Part shown: positions 10,393-22,994 of the stretch, one piece after another
Layout: each line of letters begins with the position of its first letter
How positions within the stretch are numbered: position 1 is the first letter of the stretch
Assembly (NCBI RefSeq): GCF_033807715.1
Contig: NC_084587.1
Location: 11,639,916-11,703,915, forward strand
DNA length: 64,000 bases
Direction of reading: 5' to 3'
Source of the DNA: Cololabis saira
Lineage: Eukaryota; Chordata; Actinopteri; Beloniformes; Belonidae
Translations under genes and position numbers: made by a program
Notes under the pieces: model-generated
What the model saw: the letters and a program-made list of their open reading frames with translations, nothing else
The model's database searches: none
Told to the model about the DNA's origin: nothing

Positions 10393-13300
10393 GACAGTAA
10401 AACCCTCTTTCCAAATCCACACTTGGAGATTTCATGATGTCGATTTGGCTTTCAATCTGGACTCAGGGTTTAGAGTCCAGTCTGTTACCATAATACAACT
10501 TATAACACCTGTAAATATGTGAAACCCAGGTTTTAATGGGTTGCGAATTACATATCAACTCAAGGACATGACAAAGCAATGCAAAGAGTACAGATCTCAA
10601 TCTAATGGAAATGTTATAGTGAAAATTAGAAAGAAAATGGTTCATGATGTGGTGAAAAATGTATCAACGAAGACTGTTTTTCATGAGTTAAGTCCATGTC
10701 CCAAGCCAGAGGAAGATGTCCAAGATCCTAATTGTGACTGTAATCTTTTTCAGTCCATGATTCCATTTATTTCTCTCCAGATTGAGGAATTCAAAAGATT
10801 GAGCATTTTTCCTCTGCTTGATATGGAAAAAAGACAGATGTCAGTAATTACAAAAGATTTATTCATGTAATCATTGATGTGAAGGTATGGCTTACAAAGC
10901 CGGAGTGAAACTGCTTAAAAAACAGTTTCATGTCACATTTGTGATTTCTACTAGTGAAAGAGCATTACCCAGCGGTGGTGATTCTGTATTTTTTGCCAGG
11001 GGTTGTATTATCATAATGGTGTTGGAGAAAATGCATAGCTTCTCCCGAGTCCCAGAGTGGATTATTATCTCCACACCTTTTAGCACTGACATCAAAAGAT
11101 GACTCCTATTCCCAAACGTGCATCTCTCGGTCTCCAAGGTTCCTTTATCCTGTGTTTTTTTTCTTTTTTTTTTTTCCCTCTGAGAGACAACAAAACCATC
11201 TTTCATGCAACAGCAGTCTTGACCCAGCGTGACATGCCAGGTGTTGAATTATTCTGAATTTCCCATTTCTGAGATGTTGCTTTTACACAACAGAAAGTAA
11301 AAAGCGTGCTTCATTTTCAGGCACATTTTACCAAATGGGCTAATTAGTATGAGAGGCTACCACTCACGCTGTGATTTAATTCGCCTCTCACTGTGCAGAG
11401 GTGTTTCACTTTACAGTTTGTTGACTGCCACTGAATAAAATGCTGATTTTGGATGGGGACATTAATAACAATATCACTTCTGCCGTGCTGGGTGCACACA
11501 TCTAGTTAATGGCATCCAAACTGTTCCCACTGTGTTTTTTACAACAATCTCTTGGAGACTAAGGCAAAGTGAACACAATTTAAAATTGACAAGACAGCAG
11601 TATTCTGATTAGATAGCTGCTGCCACCGCATATATAATCACCTCTGCAACATTGGAGTCCATCTTACACATCGCTAAAAACTGTTTTAATCACAACTATT
11701 CACAACTTAACTATCATAAAATGCTGACAGGAATCAGGACATCTTGTACAGTTGCTGGCTTCCTATTCCTGCAGAGAAAAGGATAAGAAAAAATGTTGTA
11801 AAGAGTCAAAGAAAATGCCCTCTGCCACAAGAAAAACAGCCTGCTCTGAAAGTGACATGGAACGTCATACATATCAGGACACAGAAACCATTAGCAGAGT
11901 GCAGCATGGAATGATGAAGACCTATTTTGTGCTGTTTGGCTCAAAATTACAGTCTGAGGGAGGTGGAGAGGTATGTGGGTGTCCAAGCAGAGAGCATGAA
12001 TTGTGAATGAGGAAGTGTCTGAGCTGCACACTTGCATAACAACTTAGCTGGGAGAGAAATGCGGCTCGCTCAAACTGAAAAGGAAGCATCGGGTGTTTTG
12101 AAGACATCTTGTCGTCTTGTTCGCATGAAAGGATGAGAACCTCTTGGCAACATTACGGTTTACTCATTTAGGTTATTCATAAATTATTGAATGCTGTTTT
12201 GAGTAACATCCTCTGAAGATACAAGAACATTTGAAATCTATGATATATTCCTTTTTAAGCTCTTGATGTTTATGGGGTTCATTACGCAAACTGGTTTAAC
12301 AAATAACCTTTTTCTCTGCGGCGGTCTGGAGAGGATAAACCGATGCAAAGGAGCTCTCACTTCACAAAATCTCTATCATCCTGTTGATTTAGATTCGAGG
12401 GGAAACAGCTGTCAGCGTTTCCACCGAAGAGATTCAAAGTTGTGAGATTTCTTTCTCTGTTTTATATTCTGGTAAAATAGAATTAAAGTCTTATTCATTA
12501 ACAAGACTTCCGACTTAATGGATTTGTCCGTTTTTGAAGGGGCAGTAAACTGTTCTCGTCAGTGATGTTGCTGCACAAGTTGTAATCTACTGTTTTTGTT
12601 GCCTACATTTTCCGTGCAAGTGAGTGAATTACAATGAAATGGAGTGCATTACTAACCTTCCAGAGGCTGCACTGTTAAGATGGTTGAAAGCACCAGAAAT
12701 GAAGTTTTACTTTTAAAAATTGTATTATATAATCTATTTAGTATTTTATTATCTTTTATAATTCTAAAATGGCGCTGCCAAAGTGGCGACCTGTTGCAGT
12801 TAAGCTGTCCAACAGTTTCTCTGCTCATGCTTATTTCTTATGAGTCTTACTGTGTAATTTACTATGTAATATAACAACATAATTTCTCTTTTTATGTGGT
12901 TTATTCCATACAATTTGGTTTTCCAATTTTCAGCTCAGAGGTTCCCGTAGTTGTTCTGCTTTACGCGCCACTATTTTTTTTAATGCAAATTGATGTCCAC
13001 ACGTTTCAGGAAAATATGACCCTCGGTCCAGCCTGTAATTTGGAGAAACAAGAAGCGATGCAGCCGTAAAATGCAAAGCACCCATTGGTTTATCTGAAGA
13101 GCGGTCTTGAAGCTTCTTTTTCCATCTACTCTAAATTACAAAAACAAAAAAATAAAAGATAATATTCTTCCTCTTTGTACGGTAGCCACCCTTGAAGCCA
13201 ATAGGAACATGCAGCAGGTAGTCAAAGTCACTTAAATCACCTTATATTCCCCATTAATTCCCCATTCTGATGTTCGGTTAGAACTGCAGCAGATCGTCTT

Positions 13301-13610
13301 GACCACGTCTACGTGCCTAAATGCATTGAGTTGCTGCCATGTGATTGGCCTATTAGAAATTTGCGTTAACGAGGAGTTGGACAGGTGTACCTTATAAAGT
13401 GGCTGTTGAGTGTATATTCTCTCCAACATCCACCGCATGAGATGATAATTTACAACGCATGTGAGACAAACATTGTGTTTGGGGAAAAAAAAAATACCTG
13501 AAGAAGAATTTTTTTCCTACTACATCAGAGATTATGTAGTTTTCCTTTTGGAATTCATGGACTTCTGGACGTAACACAAGAATGAGCGAGAGGAAAGTAG
13601 AAAAAAGAGA
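10393..13610. other. No recognised gene
   Basis: The plus-strand frame 10523-10870 (115 codons) is lysine- and serine-rich and ends with a stretch faintly like a BESS motif. I do not recognise it and see no splice sites or start context that would make it a gene. About 13065-13130 is a copy of the dispersed repeat also seen at 8.9 and 42.3 kb. About 11320-11420 is a non-repetitive homeodomain-site-rich stretch. Confidence 0.45.
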
Positions 13611-14131
13611 CATAATAGGTCCCTTAAAGGGGACCTATTATGAAAAACATGCTGCTGAAACCACGCCCACAACTAACTCCGCCGGCCAGAGCGTCCGCCA
13701 TTGTTTGGAAGTGGTGGCTGTTTCAATCAGCGAGGGACAGTAAAAATTAGGTTTTGCATCGACACTTACCCTCATAAAAGGATCAGTACCAACAGTAGGG
13801 ACCCGGCAACTGCACACGAGTCAGCGGTAAGTGACAGATCTTCCAAGCAATGCACCTGAATCTGTTCAACGACACATTCAGAAGATGCACGTTCCTTCCT
13901 TGAGCCAGCAATAGTGCATACATGTTATTTATATACAACTTATGTTATTTTATTTCTTTTAACAATAAAGTTGCCATTTGTGAAAATTCAGTGTTGTGAT
14001 TTCTTTACAGTTAACATGATTAATTTGTCTTGTAACATAAGAAATGAAATGATGAGGAATCGGAGTAAATAACTGTGGTGTACCGGTTTAGAATTCAATT
14101 AAATCTTCCTGTGTGAAGACGAGGTGACTAA

Positions 14132-14218
14132 AGGCCGATTTATGGTTCAGCGTTACACCAACGCAGAACCTACGGCGTAGGGTAAGCGTCGATTTAACGC
14201 AGAACCGTAATTCAGGCT
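14132..14218. mobile_element. Harbinger-type palindromic MITE, 87 bp
   Basis: Ends AGGCCGATTTATGGTTC and GAACCGTAATTCAGGCT are flanked by TAA on both sides (14129-14131 and 14219-14221). The 3-bp TWA duplication is typical of PIF/Harbinger. The same family is at 29506-29636, 40764-40858 and 59389-59554, with a half copy at about 2240-2296. Confidence 0.85.
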
Positions 14219-14231
14219 TAAGATCCGTTTC

Positions 14232-14413
14232 CACTGTGTAACTGAATGCGAGCGTCCGACTATCGCGTCAAGCTGCGTGACATCGGACGCTCTCTGTCCA
14301 CACTGAAACCAATAAACTCACGGCCATTTAGGACAGTCCAATAGAAAATAAAGCAATGGAATTGATTTTGTCACTGAAGTTCGATCGCATCGCATGGACA
14401 CGCTTTAATAGTG
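14232..14413. mobile_element. MITE related to the MADF-carrying element at 43 kb
   Basis: The left part, CACTGTGTAACTGAATGCGAG and the following ~60 bases, is the reverse complement of the right end of 42976-43503. The right part retains GATCGCATCGCATGG and GGAATTGATTTTGTC from the other end. The right inverted repeat is decayed, so the end coordinate is approximate. It has lost the MADF-coding centre. Confidence 0.7.
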
Positions 14414-14683
14414 TACGCGGCCGGCTCTTCTGCCCGGAGAGGCTTTGTTTCCGTCCCTGCTACACGTCATTCAAGCAGCCAATCAGCAAAGTGCCTCATT
14501 ATCATAGCCTCCCCGCCCCTCAGAATCCCTCATAGAGAAGGAGGTTAGAACCGGTAAAAATAGAGACATGGCCCACAGGCTGAATTTCTGATTCATGTAG
14601 AAAAAACAACCTTTTGATTGTTTTTAAGACATTCAAGGCCTGTTTAAAATATACATTAAATGCCATAATAGGTCTCCCTTTAA

Positions 14684-17600
14684 CAGATTGCCCTCACCTC
14701 GGCTAACTGTAATGAAGATCACTTTAAATAGTTGTAAGTTCACAACACGATACAACATGACTTGGGGCGCAGTTAATAAGGAGATAATGTACAGTTTAAA
14801 ATGGCATGACAATAGAGCTTGGGTTTTCTTGTTGAAAGTGATACCGTGACTGGTTTTAAACTGGGTTTTGTTCTTACCAGAATTGTATTTCTGTCGAAGA
14901 AATAATCTCCCTGAATTAGTCTTTCTTTTTTTTTAAACCGCACAGGGCCATTCTGGCCTACTTTCATCCCTGCTCTTGACGTTCTACAAATATCTACACA
15001 CAGTGTTCTTCAAAGGTTTTTGACGCTTCAGATGTTTGGATAATGATCCATCAATGAATACTGTTTACGAAGCATCTTAAATTGGTTGCAAATTCATGCA
15101 ACAGCATGACAACAGCTCTTATAACGCAGCTAGACTCACAACAAACCATCTTCAACCACAAGCACCCTTCTAACAGATGGTACAGCATCCACAAAGCCCG
15201 GTCTCAAAATTGTCAAATCATTGTGATATTACCAGGGACAGCTGAGACAACTCAATCCACAGAACTGTTGCCAGTTCTCCAGCAAGATGCTTGAAAAAAC
15301 ATACCTGCTGTGTGCTTTGAAAAGCTGTGTGCACTAAATGAGCTGTACATGCCAGGGGAGGTCACGCTCGATAGGTTATGGAGTTTCCCTGCACTTTCAT
15401 CAAATTACTTTTGAAGGCATTCTTATACCCATACAGCTGCCTAAACCTTTACACAGCCCTGCATACATATATATCAGAATTCTGCACACAACTCCACAGT
15501 ACTGTGGGTTTGCATGATAAAGTGTTCTTCATACTGCATTGAGATTCATGCCAGTTCAGTCAGAGGAAATTGGAAACTCTTTCAAGTTCTTTTAATTAGT
15601 CTAAGCACTCAATGTTCTTACAGAGACACTTCAGACAATGAATAAAGGTATGCAACTCATAAGAAGCTCACTTGTGAAACCATGGTGAAGATTTAAATGG
15701 TTATATCTAAGATATCATGACTCAAAAAATCCATTTTGGCATGCGGCTCTTTCATTCAATCCTCCCTGCCAGTGAAACATATCTCATATTTCCAGCAGTT
15801 TTGTATTTTCAGTTTGTGGCTTCAGGGCCCAAGTAAAGAAAACCCTGATGTCTTTATTATGATTATTGATCTCCATTCATTTTTATTTGATTATTTTAAA
15901 GGCACCCTATGTAAGTTCTAAGTCAATTCTCTTCGTGGGCATGTATACTGGGAAAAAGATAGAAGTCAAGTTAAATATCCTAGTGGAACTATACCCATAG
16001 CTGGACAAAACTCCTTCATCAACACAGCAGATCTACCTGTTTAAAATGGTGTCAAAACAAATGCCTTTTAATATACTTACATTCATTTGGTTGATTTTAA
16101 GATATTTCAACATTTAACATTTACATTTGGCCCCTTTTAACATACTGAATTCTCTATTATACTATATATCTACTGAGAGCCCTTTCCGTTCCCATGTCTA
16201 CAAACAATTTGTGTAATTTTTAAGGTCCTAATTCCAACAAGCTAACTGTTACCTACCGTATTCACTTGTATCAACATATGTTTAAGCAGACACTGAAAGG
16301 TTGTCTTTTTATATTGTGTTTTAACATCAAGTATAGCAGATTGTCCCATTGTTTGGTCCATCAACAATCTCTTTAACCTTGCCCATTTAACATTTGGTGC
16401 ACTAAATTATAAGAACTAATACAGAACATGTGCCACTCTCAATATTGTTAATCTGAGATGGGAACAAATCTTTTGTCCGCCCGGACTACAAACAAGTTGA
16501 GCACCTGTCCAGTCTCAAGAGCTTTTTAAAACCAGTTTAAGTCTTTGTAACATTCAGTGATTCTTTCAGAGTTATTTTCTATCGTCTGTTTATGCTCATA
16601 AACAAGTGTCACTAATTTAATTAATTCAGTCTCAGTCTATTGCACATGACTGCAGGTCATGCTACTTTTGTGGCTGGCGTTCAGTCAACACCGTCAGTAT
16701 CACTGCCTACATTTTCCACAGGGTTGTTTAAGGATACAACCCACGAGCTTTTAATGGAGCCGTTATCATCCACACCAAAATTCTTTCCTCTGTCTCTGCT
16801 TTGCTGCTGCCTGCTTTTATTCCTCAGCAAACATACTTAAACTTATTTTTCATTTTGTTTTTTTTTCTTTACAAGCTTTGCCCTTTAGCAGGCACATAAG
16901 TGTTGCTGGAGAAATGCTTAATCTTAAATCATTTAGCACTTTTTTGTGGATCATTGATCCCCTCCAAGTTTGGAGAAACGACGTGTATTGGATTGATGTT
17001 TCCCAGAGCAACACTCTGAGTAAATATATCTGCATTCATTGAGCTGCCCCGCTCAATCATACTGCTTTGGCTGCAGTACTACGAGGTAGCTTGCACCCAG
17101 AGGAAAAGATGCTGGCAAACATTGCAAGTTGACTTGCTGACTGCTAAAGAGCCTTTATCTGTGCGTTTCCCAGCTGCATCATACTTGCACAGATTTTGAT
17201 ATGAAACACCCGCAAAAAGACATAATGTTCAAAGTGATTTATTTTTCCCCTTGTGACTTAATTAATGTTAATTATGCTACAGAAGTGATTTTTTTTGTTT
17301 TTTTTTGCTTGTTTGTTTTAACTTATCCTGACTTTTCAGTTATTCTTTTAGGTTAGCTGTGACAGAAAACATCTATTCATGTACTGTAGCTGCTGTATCC
17401 TGGTTCTTGTTTGACCAGTTTGTATATATACAAGCATTATTTCATTTGAAAATAACAAAATGTCAAAATTCTTCTAAAAAGTGCCGCATTTCACCTGAGA
17501 CCCATCAGATTATGACCTCCAGATTTCTACTGTACATCTGCTGCTGTCACTGGACAAGTAATCAATAGGCCCGTGTGAGGACAAAAACAATCCCAGAAGA

Positions 17601-18131
17601 CGTTTAAAATGTGTACACGCTTTCACTTGTTTTATAGCTTGGCTTATTCTTCGATGCCTGCCAAAAAAGGGCGATGCCATCTGTTTTAAATTAGTACGGG
17701 CCGGGAAGGCAGCTTTTGACGGCGTGGTTTAAATCAATCAGACAGGAGACAGAAGGAATCTCATTATAATTATGCTGATGCTGAGAAGCAGTCATGACCC
17801 AGCAAATGTTTCCCTCCAAATTTCTACAACGCATCTTTCTACAGGGCAGCTTGTGTCTTGTCAAGTGGATTTTCTACCTGATCTCTGAGAATTTGTCTGA
17901 AATGAATTAAGCTATAAAAGGTAAACCACAATCCTCGTTGAAATGCTTTCCCAATGGAATGGCTATACGTGAACTCAGAGTTCAGGGCTCATGCTGCCGT
18001 TTATAGTCTTCTGTGTGTGCATGTCCATGATGGGCAGGTCTATGGGGATGGACATTGACGTGGGATGAATAGTGGAGTGCTAATAAAATAAAACACTGTA
18101 GTATTTTGCTGTAAAAAGAACACATGGAGAC
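14684..18131. other. No recognised gene or complete repeat
   Basis: This is AT-rich unique-looking DNA. At 15897 the sequence TTTAAAGGCACCCTATGTAAG looks like one end of a further TTAA-target element, but I find no matching right end. The stretch 17690-17800 has several TAAT and AATTA sites and little simple repeat, and could be a conserved non-coding element. None of the short open frames resembles a known protein. Confidence 0.4.
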
Positions 18132-18470
18132 TAGGGCTGGGTATTGTTAAGAACCTCACGATTCGATTCGATTTCGATTCTTTAGGTTTCGATTTGTTTC
18201 GATATCGATTCAATATTGATTTAAATGCTTCAATATCGATTCAGTAAGACGTAGAAATACACAAATACCTGTTGGCAATTTTTCATTATTTTTATTTTCA
18301 TGCCTATAACACGTGGCTTGTTACTTCACATAGGAATGAACTGAGCAATTAAACTTGGCAGCACCATAATGGCTCACTTGTGCATTTGTACTGTAGTACA
18401 AAAGCTAAAATACAAAAAAAAAAACACAGTTCTGTGTCAACATGATCCGCAGGTTTGTCGTGTTGCTGTT
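18132..18470. mobile_element. Truncated hAT-like element (same family as 35221)
   Basis: It starts TAGGGCTGGGTATTG and then follows the copy at 35221 almost base for base, through the runs of CGATT, the CACGTGGC phrase and GATCCGCAGGTTTGTCGTG. It stops at about 18470, where a gypsy pol remnant begins. No right end is present. Confidence 0.85.
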
Positions 18471-19195
18471 AGGTGCAGCCATCGTTCTGTACAGCTCGTT
18501 CTGCTTCTCCATTAGATGCAGGATGGCAAGGTGGTGTGACAACATTTTGGATTCCATTGTTCTTGAGAAACTGTTGATGTAAAAGGAGGGCTATTGTCAG
18601 AGACCAGCACCTTTGGTAGTCCATATGAGGCAAATATGTTTCTGAGAAGATGTGCAGTCTTCTACCATCAACTACCACCAAGTAGTGCTGCAGAAAACAC
18701 ATTCCTGGTCTGTAGAAAGCTGATTGTTACTCATGCAAAATGGTTTGGGCTTTGGATTGGGCACAAAGTTTGGCCATCTTGAGAATGTCAGTTCCAGGAC
18801 CTATGAGAGGACTGGATCAAATCTAGTCTCTTCTGCGATGTCTTTGGCTGAGACAAGCAACTCATCAATGTGTGACATACAGAACACTTCACTGTCATCA
18901 GTGCTTTCATCAGTGTCACGCTGACATGGAAGATGTGACAGCGCATCAGCATTGGCATGGTCACTGGAACGTCTATACTGAATATCATAATCATATGCCA
19001 ATAAAATTAAAGCCCAGCGTTGCATACAGGGGTGCGGTAAGAGTTGGAACAGCAGATTTAGGTCCAAGAATGGTCAAGAGTGGTTTGTGGTCAGTCAAAA
19101 GCACAAACTTCCTTCCATAAGGTATTTGTGGAATTTATTGACACCGAAGACTATGCTCAATGCTTCTTTTTCAAATTGAGCATACTCATAAATAC
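18471..19195 (-). pseudogene. Ty3/gypsy pol remnant: RNase H then integrase
   Basis: Read from 19195 downwards, the minus strand gives an RNase H end (motifs QFEKEA, LLTDHKP in another frame, then QRWALIL, YDYDIQYR and HANADALS). After a gap comes an integrase fragment ending in TPPCHPASNGEAERAVQ, the conserved region just after the third catalytic acidic residue. The order RNase H before integrase is that of Ty3/gypsy pol. Frames change at least three times and much of the integrase core is deleted, so the copy is dead. No LTRs or primer site were found next to it. The abrupt join to the hAT at 18470 shows one of the two truncated the other. Confidence 0.85.
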
Positions 19196-20903
19196 TTTAA
19201 AGTATCCAGAGTTAATTATATGGGCACTACCAGGTAACAGCTAAAGTAATCAGCATCAATCACTGTCAAATTTCAGTACTTTGGACACATCTGTGTGGGA
19301 AAGTAAATTAACATTAGAGACAAACTGAAACTGCCCAACAGTTTGTTGGAGTCCAAACCAATCAGAGCAATGCAGTGTTTCCTGTCCAATACAGCTCCTT
19401 ATCTGTGAAGAATTGCAACAGAAATACTTTGCTTGCTAGTCTAGTCTAGTCTAGTCCTTTAACTGGCAGAATCACACTGATTTTAAAATTCTCCCTCACT
19501 CTAATATCCTTCCAAACTGAATCGCAGCTATGGTGGACTTGTCTTGTCCTCCTTTTCTGTTTTCTCTCAGACTTCATTGCTTGAAAATAAGATCTTTATT
19601 CATCATGCACCCATTCACATAAACAATCTAACTTCCAAAAATATCAATGGAAAATGAATTGGCCACTCTTACTTGGTTGTAACAAATGACAACAGATTAA
19701 CTGTCGTGAATCAAAACAATGACGCAATACGATCATAAGTGTCCTGCGAATTAACCTTCTTTTCTGTTTCCCTCAAACAACTTATCAGTCAGTCTTCCAC
19801 TCCCAGCTCTGTTAATCAAGCCAATCCCACCACTCAATTTACCCTGCTTTGTGGACTAAAGTGTGATTTATATATGTCTACTACTGTCATGTAGCAGACG
19901 CTTTTATCCAAAGCGACTTACATCTGAGAGAACAACACAAGCAACAATACAACCATGTCTATGGTGGAGATTCTTTTTACCATCTCTCAAAAGATTATTG
20001 ATCCTCCCTCCATTTCTTGTGGTCATTAGACTTTTGTCCACTGTCAGTCTTTTACCTTGTTTCAGCCACATGAATCAAGCTGCGACTGGTTAGGAAATCG
20101 CCTGGATAGGAGAGGTAAGTGTTTGATAGGTGACAATTAAGTCCTTCTCCTCCTATTAAATGTTGACTTTTCATGTTTGGCATAGATGGTGAAGCAAATT
20201 TGCACTTTTAGTGTGTGTTCAGTTAATCTTACCACATATTGAGGTGCTATTTTCATTAATAGTGGTTCTGTGTAGTTTTTTCTAGGCCAGATCATTGACA
20301 CACCATTACCAGGAAATGCATTCAAGAACCTTTTATGGAGTGAAAAACATTCCTGTAGTACGAAACATAACAGATTGGCTTATAGGAACTATCTGGGGCG
20401 CACAGTAGCTAAAGGGGCTGAGAAGGCTGTTGGCCCTTTTAGAAGTTCCAGGAACCCCTGCTCATGGAATAACTGCCATAAAGGCTTCACAATGTTATTC
20501 AGCTAAACACTAATTTGTCAGTCTGCTGTTCCATGCTGAGCATATAATAGGTCTAAAAAAATATGGACTGAATTGAAGTCAGGGTAAAAAAAACGACCCA
20601 TAACTATAAGGTGATGTGGAAATCTGAGGAGATCAGTGGAGTTTAATAACTATCTTTTGTATAGTTGACATACAATCTATTGAAAAAATAAAAGTAGTGA
20701 TTTTAGCCACTTCAGGAATCATACACATTTATTATAAAGCTGCTCCGAATCACTTAAGTACTGTCACCAGTTGTCCTTGTTAGTTTGTATTCACACAAAG
20801 GTATATTTAGTGGGATTCATATGCAAAGCAACACTGCCACTGTAAAATACTGAGCCCATAATGCATGACACAAGATTAAAGCACCCTGCTCCCAGCTGCC
20901 AGA

Positions 20904-20905
<2 letters not shown>
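19196..20905. other. No gene; one copy of a common fish repeat
   Basis: About 19875-19950 carries the phrase GCAGACGCTTTTATCC followed by AAAGCGACTTACATC, also present at 58.28-58.35 kb. A small TCTAG-like repeat lies at 19434-19455. The rest is AT-rich and unremarkable. Confidence 0.5.

Positions 20906-20980
<75 letters not shown>
20906..20980. repeat. (AC)n microsatellite, 75 bp
   Basis: Uninterrupted AC dinucleotides. The dipeptide-like open frames on both strands across it are artefacts. Confidence 0.98.
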
Positions 20981-20982
<2 letters not shown>

Positions 20983-21049
20983 CACACTCAAATGCACACG
21001 CAAAGAGAATGTGAAAACATGCACACACTCGCACCAGGGCTTTGGATAA

Positions 21050-21430
21050 AAACTAATAAAAAGCCTGGCAGAAGAGGAATGTTTTGAGCCCCGTCGTTAA
21101 AGCGATAAGATTAGGGGCACATTGCAGGTCATCTGGCATGCTGTTGCACAGTTTCGGGGCAGACTGACTAAAAGCGGCATCACCAGATTTTGATTCCATT
21201 CTTGGAGCAATGAAAATGCTCCGAGAAGATGATCAGAGCAGTCTGCTGCTGATAAAAATTAAAAGAAAAAGTGATTTATTGAGGAATGCATTATGGAGCC
21301 AGGTCATTCAGTGCTCTTTAAACCTGAAGTGCTCTCCTAAACGGGATTAAATGGAGCTTGTTTAGAAGCAAACACACCTGAGTGATGGGCTCAGTATACT
21401 GGGGGAGACCAGGAAGGAGGACATCTTAGC
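21050..21430. repeat. Remnant resembling an L2-like LINE 3' segment
   Basis: Phrases equivalent to the 3' coding and untranslated part of common fish LINEs appear in order, such as TTGCACAGTTTCGGGGC and later AGGTCATTCAGTGCTC. No intact frame remains. The identification is by remembered pattern only. Confidence 0.4.
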
Positions 21431-21608
21431 ATGATATGACGCAAGTGCAACACAAGCAAAAGCAGCACGAAGTTTTTTTGGACCGATCATACTTAGTGCC
21501 GTCAAAGTTAGACAGCATTTTTTATATAGTAACGCTGCTGTTCTGACATTATATACCAGGAGGCTCTCATGTTTGAGACATCAACAGTTTTTACACTCAC
21601 AGAACTAT

Positions 21609-22994
21609 GGGCCCGATTTACTAAGATCCTAAATAAAGAGTACTAAATTGCGTGTGCACTGAAAAAGTTTGCGCGTGCTGTTGTTGTGTGTTTTGCGGGT
21701 GATCAACTAAGATTGTGTGCGCAATTGATAACAGGTGCAAACAGCAGTATTTAAATGAGGTGTTGCGCGTCTTACGGTTTGCGGTGCAAACTTTGCGCCA
21801 TGGAGAGTCTGGATGGAAAGCAGGATATAGTCGCAAGCGCAAAATGAAATTTGACGAGTTGGAGTTAGAGATATTAGTGGAAGAGGCAAATTGTTGTGCC
21901 GTATTCAGCACCCCTGCCGTGAAAAGCACCCCCTCGTATATTCAATGATAAGTAGACCAAGAAAAAAAACAACACACTGACACTTCAATATATTTATATA
22001 TACACACTCACACAAACACATACTTAGGAGTTTATATTATATATATTTACAAATATTATGGAAGACAACACAGTAAGCAGGCTATTAATTAATGACATCA
22101 ATAACCATTTACCCGATTTTTGTTATCTGTGACTGTGATTGTGGGAAAGTATGACTATTGTGGAATCCATGAGCGCATTTAAACATGAATCATTAACACA
22201 AAACTGGACGCTAAACAGAACGTGACACAGAATGAGAATATCATGTTCGTCATTGTGTGTACGTTGTCATTTGTAGTAAATTAAACATGAGCATTTAGTC
22301 CTTTTTGACATTTACTTGTGAATAAGGGATCTGTGGGTAATATATGTCGACGAGGGGGTGCTTTTCACGGCAGGGGTGCTGAATACGGCACAACACCTGC
22401 CGGGGTATGACACACTAGAGCCAACTGCAGAACAGGCGCACAATAAGAAACACTTTTTTCTCCATGAAAACACGTGATTTATTTATTATCACAAATAAAA
22501 CAATGAATGTGCCTCCTGTGGCAACCTTTTGCTGAATAATACTCGATTTAACATTCAAATAAAATATTTCTCCTTTTGCATGTGGAGAATCCTCACAATA
22601 AATTGAGCCATCCCCACCCCAGTCCTCAAATCAGGCACCAACAAGCATCGGTGCGTAATGCTGGGCAGATTAGCACCTTCCTTTCGAACGTATTAAATAC
22701 AGACGCAATCACAATCCCCGCAAAAACTTTCAGGCTTGGTAAATCTCATTGCGTGTGGTAAATGGACATATTTGCATTTTCCCCTCCCAGTATTTAGCGA
22801 TTTCTGGCGGGTACGCCCCATATTGATTATTCATCAGGGCAAAAGTACTAAATGAATAGCGTGTGCTATTTTGCTCATTTGAGAGGCGCAGTCCTCTTTG
22901 CACGCTGTTAGTAGATCAGCTTGCACATTGCTTTGCGGGTGATGTCAAGTTTGCACACGTTTTTACGCACGCAAACCTTTAGTAAATCAGGCCC
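21609..22994. mobile_element. PIF/Harbinger element with Myb/SANT-like fragment, 1,386 bp
   Basis: The 16-bp inverted ends GGGCCCGATTTACTAA and TTAGTAAATCAGGCCC (one mismatch) are flanked by TAT and TAA, a decayed 3-bp duplication. On the plus strand, about 21826-21890 encodes RKRKMKFDELELEILVEE. This is like the start of the Myb/SANT-type DNA-binding protein that accompanies the Harbinger transposase. The reading frame is then cut by a second inverted-repeat element (21892-22395). No transposase remains, so this is a non-autonomous or gutted copy. Confidence 0.75.
21892..22395. mobile_element. Unclassified element with 46-bp perfect inverted repeats, 504 bp
   Basis: Bases 21892-21937 and 22350-22395 are exact reverse complements. 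The arms start TGTTGTGCCGTATTCAGC and contain CCCCTGCCGTGAAAAGC. The interior is AT-rich and non-coding. The element lies inside the Harbinger at 21609-22994, immediately after its Myb-like codons. I cannot see a clear target duplication, and I do not recognise the terminal sequence, so the superfamily is open. Confidence 0.7.

Larger units (their letters stand above)
13628..14679. mobile_element. TTAA-target DNA element (AGGGGACCTATTATG family), 1,052 bp, with two nested MITEs
   Basis: TTAA at 13624-13627 and 14680-14683 flank inverted ends AGGGGACCTATTATG and CATAATAGGTCTCCCT. A Harbinger-type MITE (14132-14218) and a MADF-family MITE (14232-14413) were inserted inside. Immediately left, 13611-13623 is the right-hand terminus of a second copy in the same family, so two ends meet around one TTAA and form a 32-bp palindrome. 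There is no transposase frame. Confidence 0.82.

Noticed and set aside
10541..10870. 109-codon plus-strand frame with a faint BESS-like end
   Set aside because: No recognised relative, no start or splice context; similarity is too weak to claim.
19434..19455. Short CTAGT-type tandem repeat
   Set aside because: Only four units; too small to mean anything on its own.
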